Below are positions 1 to 6,616 of a stretch of 16,603 nucleotides of DNA, piece by piece. Source of the DNA: JBGVMW01 sp045125095 (GTDB lineage Bacteria > Bacillota > Clostridia > Lachnospirales > Lachnospiraceae). The notes beneath the pieces were generated by a model that saw only the letters and a list, made by a program, of their open reading frames with translations, was not told the DNA's origin and did not search any database. The stretch covers positions 1 to 16,603 of the forward strand of contig JBGVMW010000294.1 of the NCBI GenBank assembly GCA_045125095.1, written 5' to 3'. How positions within the stretch are numbered: position 1 is the stretch's first letter; each line of letters starts with the position of its first letter. Both the position numbers and the translations under genes were made by a program.

Positions 1-185
1 TACTACATAGTCTATATTTGACGCGCTCTCGCTCCCTTCAAACGTAGCGGACACTAAGGCTGTAAAATACACAGCCTAAGTGCCGACGTTTTCAGAGGGT
101 CACATATAGACGATGTAGCAAACAGCTATCTGTCACAAACAATTATGACAATTCGCTAGCTAGTTGGCGTTTCGCAATTACCTAT
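1..185. repeat. Long structured direct repeat, copy 1
   Basis: This stretch is repeated in the same orientation at 16266-16451. Aligning the two by eye gives one single-base indel (a T run near 89-92) and a modest number of substitutions, most of them at 150-168. Bases 3-22 pair with 99-118 as a 20-bp outer stem with mismatches at 9/112 and 18/103. Inside it, 40-63 pairs with 71-91 as a long bulged hairpin whose tip is GGCTGT/ACAGCC. The distal part (119-185) holds a small TGTCA/TGACA hairpin at about 131-150. The window starts at base 1 of the homology, so the left edge could lie further out. No open reading frame is convincing within it. I do not recognise the family; a structured RNA gene, a leader or a MITE-like element are all possible. 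Confidence 0.9.
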
Positions 186-215
186 CTTTTTATATATCAG
201 AAAGGGGACTGAACA

Positions 216-446
216 ATGCGGGAAATGGATTTTAAAATGGAACGTCCTGGCTTAGTGGAGGCGGGGCAAAAGGTTGAGATTATAGAAGGAATTTTACCTA
301 CATCATATTATTATACGATTGTACCGGCCGTGGGGATGTCTGGTAATTATGTGGCTAGGGAGCGTTTGCAGAGTAAGGAAGGCATAGTGAAAGAAGTGAA
401 AGTGACGGAACGAGGGTATTATGTTACAGTGGAATTTGATGAATAA
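216..446 (+). CDS. Small conserved-looking hypothetical protein (76 aa)
   Basis: I do not recognise this protein. It is a short acidic/basic mixed protein with no signal peptide, membrane segment or cysteine. It has alternating beta-type stretches (residues about 17-25, 33-38, 57-75), and the end, GIVKEVKVTERGYYVTVEF, reads like paired beta strands of a small SH3- or KOW-like barrel; that fold guess is inference only. The ATG at 216 is preceded by the purine-rich site AGAAAGGGG, which supports translation. The gene starts 30 bp after the end of repeat copy 1 and stops about 80 bp before the ylxM-ffh promoter. It is therefore probably its own transcription unit, or is read from the repeat side. 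No good terminator is visible behind it. Confidence 0.7.
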   Translation: MREMDFKMERPGLVEAGQKVEIIEGILPTSYYYTIVPAVGMSGNYVARERLQSKEGIVKEVKVTERGYYVTVEFDE

Positions 447-525
447 ATTAGGTATCCTTAAAATTCGGATTAAAGTAACTTTATAATGGAGAAAAATAAA
501 AATCTTAAGTGTAAAGAAAAAATAC

Positions 526-554
526 TTGACACCATCTGTTTTTTCGTGTATAGT
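526..554 (+). promoter_or_regulatory. Strong sigma-A-type promoter for ylxM-ffh
   Basis: A perfect -35 box TTGACA (526-531) and a near-perfect -10 box TATAGT (549-554) are separated by exactly 17 bp. Transcription should start near 561, leaving a leader of roughly 37 nt before the ylxM ATG. This is the best promoter match in the window, fitting strong housekeeping expression of the SRP and S16 genes. Confidence 0.88.
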
Positions 555-597
555 AGCTTTTGTTGAGTCAGTGTAGCCATAAAGGCGGTGTGAGAAT

Positions 598-942
598 ATG
601 GATAAATTAGTAGAACAAGCATTGCTATTTGATTTCTATGGTGAACTTCTGACCGAGAATCAGAAGCAGGTGTACGAAGAATTTGTATTAAATGATTATT
701 CGCTTAGCGAAATTGCGGAGGAACGTGGTATCAGCAGGCAAGGCGTACATGATTTGGTGAGACGATGTTCAAAGCAGTTAAATAGTTATGAGGAACGTCT
801 GCATCTGGTTGAGAAGTTTCTTTATATTAAGGAACATGTGAATCACATTCAGCAGTTAACCAGTCAGTATGAGCAGATGGATATGAAAACGTTGCTGTCT
901 CAGATTGAGCAGATAACAGGTGAGATTTTGGAGGAATTATAA
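598..942 (+). CDS. ylxM: YlxM-family helix-turn-helix protein
   Basis: This is the YlxM/p13-like DNA-binding protein usually encoded just ahead of ffh in Firmicutes. In streptococci the family is linked to SRP function. The 114-residue length is typical. Residues about 20-55 carry a sigma-70 region-4-like helix-turn-helix (LTENQKQVYEEF, then LSEIAEERGISRQGVHDLVRR), and the C-terminal half is a predicted coiled-coil helix (about 57-114). The ATG at 598 follows the strong site AAGGCGGTG. The stop codon overlaps the ffh start by one base (TAATG), so the two are translationally coupled. The exact biochemical role of the family is less settled than its synteny. Confidence 0.93.
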   Translation: MDKLVEQALLFDFYGELLTENQKQVYEEFVLNDYSLSEIAEERGISRQGVHDLVRRCSKQLNSYEERLHLVEKFLYIKEHVNHIQQLTSQYEQMDMKTLLSQIEQITGEILEEL

Positions 943-2291
943 TGGCTTTTGACAGTTTAACAGATAAACTTCAAAATGTATTTAAAAAGCTGCGAAGTAA
1001 AGGCCGGTTGACGGAAGAAGATGTGAAGACCGCATTAAAAGAAGTTAAGATGGCTTTGCTGGAAGCAGATGTTAATTTTAAAGTAGTAAAGCAGTTCATC
1101 AAGGCAGTGCAGGAACGTGCTGTGGGACAGGATGTCATGAATGGTTTGAATCCTGGTCAGATGGTAATTAAGATTGTAAATGAAGAATTAGTCAATCTGA
1201 TGGGTTCTGAAACAACAGAGATTGCCTTACAGCCGGGTAAGGCAACTACAGTAATCATGATGTGTGGACTTCAAGGTGCTGGTAAAACAACGACTACTGC
1301 AAAGCTTGCAGGTAAATTCAAGCAGAAGGGCAAAAAGCCGTTGTTAGTAGCCTGTGATGTGTACAGACCAGCGGCAATTAAGCAGTTGCAGGTCAATGGT
1401 GAAAAACAAGGTGTGGATGTCTTTACAATGGGTGACACCCACAAGCCGGTAAATATTGCAAAAGCAGCAATGGAGCATGCAGAAAAAAATGGACATAATC
1501 TTGTCATTCTCGATACAGCAGGACGTCTTCAGATTGATGAAGAAATGATGGACGAATTGGTTGAGATTAAGGATGCTGTTACTGTACATCAGACATTATT
1601 AGTTGTGGATGCCATGACAGGTCAGGATGCAGTAAATGTAGCAGAGACTTTTAATAACAAGATTGGAACTGACGGTGTAATCATCACAAAGATGGATGGT
1701 GATACCAGAGGTGGTGCCGCCTTATCCATTCGTGCGGTAACCGGTAAGCCGATACTATATGTAGGTATGGGCGAAAAATTATCAGACTTAGAACAGTTCT
1801 ACCCAGAACGTATGGCTTCCCGTATCTTAGGTATGGGTGATGTGATGACATTAATCGAGAAAGCACAGGCAGATATCGATGAAGAAAAAGCCAAAGAGAT
1901 GGAGGAACGTTTTAAAAAGAATAAATTCGATTTCAACGATTATTTAGAAAGTATGAACCAGATGAAAAAAATGGGTGGTATGTCCAGTATACTTTCTATG
2001 ATTCCGGGTATGTCTCAAATTAAGGACATTGATTCTGTGGTGGACGAGAAGGCATTAGGAAAGATAGAAGCCATCATTCTTTCCATGACACCAAAGGAAC
2101 GTGCGAATCCGGATTTGTTGAATCCATCCAGAAAGCATCGTATTGCAAAAGGTGCAGGTGTGGATATTGCAGAAGTGAATCGATTGGTGAAACAGTTTGA
2201 ACAATCGAAAAAAATGATGAAACAGCTTCCTGGTATGATGGGCGGGAAGATGGGATTCGGTAAAAGAGGCAAGTTTAAACTTCCCTTTTAG
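942..2291 (+). CDS. ffh: Signal recognition particle GTPase Ffh (SRP54)
   Basis: Ffh is the protein subunit of the bacterial SRP. It binds SRP RNA and hydrophobic signal sequences on nascent chains and, with FtsY, delivers ribosomes to the SecYEG translocon. The NG domain spans residues about 1-295. It shows the P-loop GLQGAGKTT (109-117), DTAGR (191-195), TKMD (249-252) and the closing GMGEKLSDLEQF segment. The methionine-rich M domain runs from about 320 to the end, containing the conserved SMIPGM segment and a basic MMGGKMGFGKRGK tail. At 449 aa it is full length. The ATG overlaps the ylxM stop by one base, and the ribosome binding site GGAGG-like GGAGGAA lies inside ylxM. Confidence 0.99.
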   Translation: MAFDSLTDKLQNVFKKLRSKGRLTEEDVKTALKEVKMALLEADVNFKVVKQFIKAVQERAVGQDVMNGLNPGQMVIKIVNEELVNLMGSETTEIALQPGKATTVIMMCGLQGAGKTTTTAKLAGKFKQKGKKPLLVACDVYRPAAIKQLQVNGEKQGVDVFTMGDTHKPVNIAKAAMEHAEKNGHNLVILDTAGRLQIDEEMMDELVEIKDAVTVHQTLLVVDAMTGQDAVNVAETFNNKIGTDGVIITKMDGDTRGGAALSIRAVTGKPILYVGMGEKLSDLEQFYPERMASRILGMGDVMTLIEKAQADIDEEKAKEMEERFKKNKFDFNDYLESMNQMKKMGGMSSILSMIPGMSQIKDIDSVVDEKALGKIEAIILSMTPKERANPDLLNPSRKHRIAKGAGVDIAEVNRLVKQFEQSKKMMKQLPGMMGGKMGFGKRGKFKLPF

Positions 2292-2326
2292 CATAGAGTG
2301 ATTATTTCAAGGAGGTGAAATGAAAA

Positions 2327-2572
2327 ATGGCAGTAAAGATTAGATTAAGAAGAATGGGTCAGAAAAAGGCACCTTTTTATAGAATCGTTGTAGCAGATTC
2401 CAGATCTCCAAGAGATGGTAGATTCATCGAGGAAATCGGAACATACGATCCAACTAAGAATCCTAGCGTATTCAATGTAAACGAAGAATTAGCTAAGAAA
2501 TGGTTGGCAAACGGAGCACAGCCTACTGAAACAGTAAGCAAGATTCTTAAATTGGCTGGTATCGAAAAATAA
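2327..2572 (+). CDS. rpsP: Small-subunit ribosomal protein S16
   Basis: S16 is an assembly protein of the 30S subunit body. The 81-residue sequence starts MAVKIRLRRMGQKKAPFYRIVVADSR in spirit and shows the family's basic N-terminus, the SPRDGRFIEEIG motif and the YDP turn, so the identity is secure. The start at 2327 is preceded by AAGGAGGTGA; an earlier ATG at 2320 is in another frame and overlaps the site, so it is not used. The gene lies 35 bp after ffh and 29 bp ahead of khpA in the same operon. Confidence 0.99.
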   Translation: MAVKIRLRRMGQKKAPFYRIVVADSRSPRDGRFIEEIGTYDPTKNPSVFNVNEELAKKWLANGAQPTETVSKILKLAGIEK

Positions 2573-2601
2573 TTCGATTTGTAGCTAGTGGAGGTGAACT
2601 G

Positions 2602-2832
2602 ATGAAAGAATTAGTAGAAGTTATTGCAAAATCCCTAGTTGATAAGCCTGAGGATGTTGTCGTTTCAGAAAAAGAAACAGATAAGGCCGTTGTAATTGAA
2701 TTGCGTGTTGCACAGGAAGATATGGGTAAAATTATCGGTAAGCAGGGGCGTATTGCAAAATCAATCCGCTCTGTTGTGAAAGCAGCAGCATCAAGAGAAG
2801 ATAAGAAGGTTGTTGTCGATATTGTACAGTAA
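2602..2832 (+). CDS. khpA: KH-domain RNA-binding protein KhpA (YlqC family)
   Basis: This is a single KH-domain protein of 76 aa, the usual size. KhpA typically pairs with KhpB (Jag/EloR) and binds RNA, with links to cell elongation and division in other Firmicutes. The core helix-turn-helix holds the GxxG loop as GKQG (46-49) within MGKIIGKQGRIAKSIRSVV, the nucleic-acid-gripping signature. The ATG is preceded by GTGGAGGTGA at ideal spacing. It is the last gene of the ylxM operon and is followed directly by an intrinsic terminator. No ylqD gene, found here in Bacillus, is present before rimM. Confidence 0.96.
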   Translation: MKELVEVIAKSLVDKPEDVVVSEKETDKAVVIELRVAQEDMGKIIGKQGRIAKSIRSVVKAAASREDKKVVVDIVQ

Positions 2833-2841
2833 CCGATAAAA

Positions 2842-2871
2842 AAGGCAGGTTGGAAAACCTGTCTTTTTTTT
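2842..2871 (+). terminator. Intrinsic terminator after khpA
   Basis: A 10-bp stem (AAGGCAGGTT with AACCTGTCTT, one G-U pair) with a GGAA loop is followed by a run of eight T. It starts 10 bp after the khpA stop and should end the ylxM-ffh-rpsP-khpA transcript. Confidence 0.9.
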
Positions 2872-2904
2872 GAATAAAACCTATACGAAATGCGAAAATT
2901 AAGG

Positions 2905-2910
2905 TATAAT
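2905..2910 (+). promoter_or_regulatory. -10 box upstream of rimM
   Basis: A perfect TATAAT lies at 2905-2910, just downstream of the khpA terminator. At 17-bp spacing the -35 position (2882-2887, TATACG) matches the consensus at only three of six bases, so the promoter would be moderate or need help. Initiation near 2917 would give a 5' leader of about 170 nt before rimM. Confidence 0.55.
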
Positions 2911-2953
2911 GGTAAAATGTTAGTGACTATGCAGCGATTCAGAAACGCTATTC

Positions 2954-2985
2954 GCAAAATCACCTCTTCGAGGATTTTCTTTTGC
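2954..2985 (+). promoter_or_regulatory. Terminator-like hairpin in the rimM leader (candidate attenuator)
   Basis: Within the long untranslated leader, CCTC-TTC-GAGG forms a tight hairpin flanked by AAAAT/ATTTT. An outer GCAAAA (2954-2959)/TTTTGC (2980-2985) pairing is also possible. The 3' side is T-rich (TTTTCTTTT, 2975-2983), as in an intrinsic terminator. It lies about 45 nt downstream of the predicted transcription start and about 105 nt before rimM, which is where an attenuator would sit. No riboswitch or T-box motif was recognised. Confidence 0.4.
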
Positions 2986-3089
2986 TCATGTTGAATAGGC
3001 TTTATCAGGCGAGTTTTAACAGTCTGTTTTTAATTGGCATGACTCTGAATAGTTACCAAATATGATAAAAAATTCGAGGTTATTTGACA

Positions 3090-3596
3090 ATGGAGAACAT
3101 GTTACAGGTAGGTGTGATATCATCCACCCATGGCATTCGTGGTGAAGTGAAAATATTTCCGACTACAGATGATGCCATGCGATTTAAAAAGTTAAAAGAA
3201 GTTATATTAGACACTGGAAAAGAATGCCTTATTCTGGAGATAGAGGGCGTTAAATTTTTTAAGCAGTTTGTGATTTTGAAATTCAAAGGAATTGACAATA
3301 TTAATGATGTTGAAAAATACAAGGGTATGAGCCTTTTTGTAACCCGTAAAAATGCAGTGAAGTTGAAAAAAGATGAATATTTTATTGCAGATTTGATTGG
3401 TCTTGCAGTGGAAGAAGAGGATGGCAATCATTTAGGAATTGTGAAGGATGTACTTCCAACAGGTGCAAATGATGTGTATATAGTTGAAAAGGCAGACGGA
3501 GGCGAATTGTTGCTTCCTGCCATTAAGGACTGCATTCGGTTGATTGATATTGAGAATCAGAAAATGGTAGTTTATCTTATGCCAGGATTGGAGTAA
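3090..3596 (+). CDS. rimM: Ribosome maturation factor RimM
   Basis: RimM binds S19 and assists 16S rRNA processing and maturation of the 30S head. The N-terminal RimM barrel (about 3-85) begins with the family signature VGVISSTHGIRGEVKIFP. The C-terminal PRC barrel (about 92-168) shows YFIADLIGLAV, the DVLPTGANDVYIVE segment and the ELLLPAI motif. The length of 168 aa is normal. An upstream TTG at 3084 is also in frame, but the ATG at 3090 sits 9 nt after CGAGGT and gives the expected family N-terminus, so I chose it. The stop is 3 bases ahead of the trmD ATG, so the two are coupled. Confidence 0.96.
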   Translation: MENMLQVGVISSTHGIRGEVKIFPTTDDAMRFKKLKEVILDTGKECLILEIEGVKFFKQFVILKFKGIDNINDVEKYKGMSLFVTRKNAVKLKKDEYFIADLIGLAVEEEDGNHLGIVKDVLPTGANDVYIVEKADGGELLLPAIKDCIRLIDIENQKMVVYLMPGLE

Positions 3597-3599
3597 GAC

Positions 3600-4352
3600 A
3601 TGAAGTTTTATATATTAACATTATTTCCGGATATGGTAATGAATGGATTACACACAAGCATTATTGGGAGAGCGGTAGAAAAGGGGCTGTTGTCCATAGA
3701 GGCAGTGAATATCAGAGATTTTGCTGGAAATAAACATAACAGGGTAGATGATTATCCATATGGTGGAGGAGCCGGCATGGTTATGCAGGCAAAACCGGTG
3801 TATGATGCATATTGTTATTTGGTGGAAAAAATAGGCTACCGTCCAAGGGTAATTTATCTGACACCACAAGGACCTACGTTTACGCAGAAAATGGCAGGCG
3901 AGTATGCAAAAGAAGAAGATTTGATATTCTTATGCGGACATTATGAAGGAATTGATGAACGTGTTTTGGAGGAAATCGTTACAGATTATGTTTCCATAGG
4001 TGATTATGTGCTTACTGGCGGGGAACTGCCGGCAATGGTAATGGTTGACGCTATTTCCCGATTGATACCGGGAGTGTTGAACAATGATGTTTCAGCAGAA
4101 TTTGAATCCTTTCAGGATAATTTGCTGGAATATCCCCAATATACAAGACCAGAAGAATGGAATGGAAAAAAAGTGCCACCAATTCTCTTATCAGGACATC
4201 ATGCAAACATTGTGAAATGGCAGCGAGAACAATCAATACTGCGAACCAGAGAAAGAAGACCGGATATGTTAGAAAAGGCAGAGCTGACAGAAAAGGAAGT
4301 ACGATGGTTAAAGGAAATAGGAGCTGAAGATATACATCAGCCACTATTGTAG
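3600..4352 (+). CDS. trmD: tRNA (guanine37-N1)-methyltransferase TrmD
   Basis: TrmD transfers a methyl group from S-adenosylmethionine to G37 of tRNAs and so prevents +1 frameshifting. The trefoil-knot SAM site is complete: YLTPQGPTF (86-94), LCGHYEGIDERV (111-122) and SIGDYVLTGGELPAM (132-146). The C-terminal tRNA-binding domain shows HHANIVKWQR. The length of 250 aa is typical. By my own alignment with the E. coli protein, the residue matching catalytic Asp169 is Glu169 here (AEFESF at 166-171). The start follows GGAG at the end of rimM. The next gene, a cellulose synthase, begins only 15 bp behind. Confidence 0.98.
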   Translation: MKFYILTLFPDMVMNGLHTSIIGRAVEKGLLSIEAVNIRDFAGNKHNRVDDYPYGGGAGMVMQAKPVYDAYCYLVEKIGYRPRVIYLTPQGPTFTQKMAGEYAKEEDLIFLCGHYEGIDERVLEEIVTDYVSIGDYVLTGGELPAMVMVDAISRLIPGVLNNDVSAEFESFQDNLLEYPQYTRPEEWNGKKVPPILLSGHHANIVKWQREQSILRTRERRPDMLEKAELTEKEVRWLKEIGAEDIHQPLL

Positions 4353-4367
4353 ATTGGGAGGAACAAA

Positions 4368-6599
4368 ATGGTATTAAAAAGGAATCTTATATATATTGCG
4401 GCAATTGTAACCACAATTATATATGCATTATGGCGTGCAACATCTACACTTCCATGGGGAAAAGGTCTGCCAGTGTTAATTGCAGGTTTTTTATTGTTGG
4501 TAGCAGAAATAATAGGTTTTCTTGAAGCTGCCCAGTATTTGTCAGGAATGGCGAACAGTTTTGAACCGGATTGTCCACAGGTACCGGAGGAGGAATATCC
4601 GGAAATAGATGTGTTGATACCAACGTATGATGAACCATACGAAATTCTATTAAAAACAATCAATGGTGCTGTGAATATGGATTATCCGGATAAGAGTAAG
4701 GTACATATTTATATCTGTGACGATACAGACAGACCATGGGTAAGAGAATTAGCTGAAAGATTTCAAGTAGGCTATTTCAGACGAGACAACAATGAGGGAG
4801 CAAAAGCAGGAAATTTAAACCATGCATTGGAGCATGTGCATAGTGAGCTGGTTGCCATTTTTGATGCAGATATGATACCAATGCATGACTTTCTGACTAC
4901 TTTGGTTCCATATTTTTTCAGAGATCGTTATTATAAGAAGAATGGTATATGGTTGAAACGTGAAAAAGAAGACCCGAAAAAACGTGTAGGATTTATCCAG
5001 AGTCCACAAGGATTTTATAATAATGATTTATTCCAGTATAATTTGTATTCAGAGCAAAATGTACCGAACGAACAGGATTTCTTCTTTCGAACCATTCAGC
5101 TTTCAAGAAATTGCACCAATGCTGCAATTTTTGCAGGAAGTAATGCAATTTTATCCAGAAAAGCGTTAGATGAGGTTGGTGGTTTTTATACAAAAGCCAT
5201 TACAGAAGATTTAGCAACCGGATTTTTAATTCAAAGTAAGAAGTACAAAGGCTATTCAGTGGAAGGTGTACATGCCCATGGCTTGGCACCGACGGATTTG
5301 AAAAGTTTATTCCGTCAGCGTGAGCGTTGGGCAAGAGGTACGATACAGACATTCCGCCAGATACCAATTTTTTTTAAAAAAGGATTAACGTTGGGGCAGC
5401 GTTTTTCTTATATGGCAACCTTGCTTTATTGGTATACGCCACTTAGAAAATTAATATTTATTCTGGCCCCAATTGTCTGTGGTATTTTTGGATGGGTAAT
5501 TATTCGAGCAACCTGGATAGAAATGTTGATTTTCTGGTTGCCACATTTTCTATTATATAATTTTGCTCTTAAGAGTTTATCCTCTAAGGTGCGAAGTACA
5601 CGCTTGACTACGATTTATGATACGATTTTGTTCCCAAAACTCCTGCCGGGCGTTATTTTGGAAACATTTGGTATTAAGAAGCGTAAGTTTGCCGTTACCA
5701 AAAAAGAAAAAGTCAATGAGACATTTTTTGACCGCTTAAAAATGGCATTGCCGCATCTGGTGTTAATTCTGCTATCTATGATAGCACTTATTATGTCGTT
5801 GTATATTTCCATAAAAAATCATACACTAGTGTATGTTATTGTTATATTCTGGCAGATTTCTAATCTGTATGATCTTGTTATGGCAGTTATGTTCTTGTTT
5901 GGTCGTGATATTTATCGTAAATATGAGCGATTTTATGCAAACATTCCGATGGAATTGGATATGAGCGTAGGACATATGAAGGTAATGACAGATAACATAT
6001 CTGAGGGTGGTGTTTCTTTCTATTTGCAATATCCGGAGTATATTCCGGACAATGAAGAAATCAGCTTGACGATCAAAGAGGAAAAAGGTAGATATGTGGC
6101 GCATATGAAAGCAAAAATTGTTCATGTGGCGCAGGTGGGCAAGCGTTGGAAATATTCTATGCAGTTTTTGCCGGCGGATGAAGAGAACCGTTTGCAGTTA
6201 TATAGCATTATTTATGACCGGGAGCCATCACATCCGACAGAAATTATAGGTGGTAACTCTGCATTCTTTAACATCAAAAGAAATATTAAAGGGCGATTAG
6301 AACCAATTAATATATCCAACAGAAAACTGCCACGTATTAATTCAAATCAAAAATTGATATTAGAAAATGGGCAGAAAGTACAGGTAATCAATTTTAACTA
6401 TGAATACATATTGTTCCAGTTTGAGAATACGACTATTCCGGAATCGCAGAAATTTACATTAAATCAAGAGAATGGTCTGATACTGGAGTGTCAGCTGATT
6501 CGTAAGAATGGAAAACAGGGACTGTATCATATCGAGAATTATCGAACCATTGCTACGGATAAGGCACTCAGAAAAGTGATTCTTTCATGGATGGCATAG
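4368..6599 (+). CDS. bcsA: Cellulose synthase catalytic subunit (BcsA-like) with PilZ domain
   Basis: This is a membrane family-2 glycosyltransferase predicted to polymerise UDP-glucose into beta-1,4-glucan and extrude it. Two N-terminal membrane helices (about 8-23, 34-57) precede the catalytic domain. That domain holds CDD (117-119), DAD (166-168), TED (279-281) and QRERW (317-321). Further helices lie at about 345-400 and 460-512. The gating-loop motif FxVTxK is present as FAVTKK (441-446), a strong sign of true BcsA. A PilZ domain follows, with RKYER (517-521) and NISEGG (543-548) matching the RxxxR and [D/N]xSxxG cyclic-di-GMP contacts. The last roughly 120 residues are beta-rich and unassigned. 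A GGGAGGA site precedes the ATG. No bcsB lies nearby. Confidence 0.93.
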   Translation: MVLKRNLIYIAAIVTTIIYALWRATSTLPWGKGLPVLIAGFLLLVAEIIGFLEAAQYLSGMANSFEPDCPQVPEEEYPEIDVLIPTYDEPYEILLKTINGAVNMDYPDKSKVHIYICDDTDRPWVRELAERFQVGYFRRDNNEGAKAGNLNHALEHVHSELVAIFDADMIPMHDFLTTLVPYFFRDRYYKKNGIWLKREKEDPKKRVGFIQSPQGFYNNDLFQYNLYSEQNVPNEQDFFFRTIQLSRNCTNAAIFAGSNAILSRKALDEVGGFYTKAITEDLATGFLIQSKKYKGYSVEGVHAHGLAPTDLKSLFRQRERWARGTIQTFRQIPIFFKKGLTLGQRFSYMATLLYWYTPLRKLIFILAPIVCGIFGWVIIRATWIEMLIFWLPHFLLYNFALKSLSSKVRSTRLTTIYDTILFPKLLPGVILETFGIKKRKFAVTKKEKVNETFFDRLKMALPHLVLILLSMIALIMSLYISIKNHTLVYVIVIFWQISNLYDLVMAVMFLFGRDIYRKYERFYANIPMELDMSVGHMKVMTDNISEGGVSFYLQYPEYIPDNEEISLTIKEEKGRYVAHMKAKIVHVAQVGKRWKYSMQFLPADEENRLQLYSIIYDREPSHPTEIIGGNSAFFNIKRNIKGRLEPINISNRKLPRINSNQKLILENGQKVQVINFNYEYILFQFENTTIPESQKFTLNQENGLILECQLIRKNGKQGLYHIENYRTIATDKALRKVILSWMA

Positions 6600-6616
6600 T
6601 GGGAGAACGTACATTG

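Noticed and set aside
1..185. A CRISPR array or tracrRNA-like locus
   Set aside because: There are only two long copies 16 kb apart, no short regularly spaced repeats and no cas genes.
482..487. A second promoter from the TATAAT at 482-487
   Set aside because: No -35 box is found at a suitable distance, and the consensus promoter at 526-554 suffices.
2547..2963. A 138-codon open frame on the minus strand
   Set aside because: It lies across khpA and its terminator, has no ribosome site, and its composition is that of a reverse shadow of the KH-domain gene.
3084..3089. TTG at 3084 as the rimM start
   Set aside because: It is only 3 nt from the ribosome site, whereas ATG 3090 is at normal spacing and gives the family's usual N-terminus.
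4337..4663. A 108-codon minus-strand frame over the start of bcsA
   Set aside because: The opposite strand has an unambiguous cellulose synthase with family motifs, and the frame has no recognisable domain or start signal.
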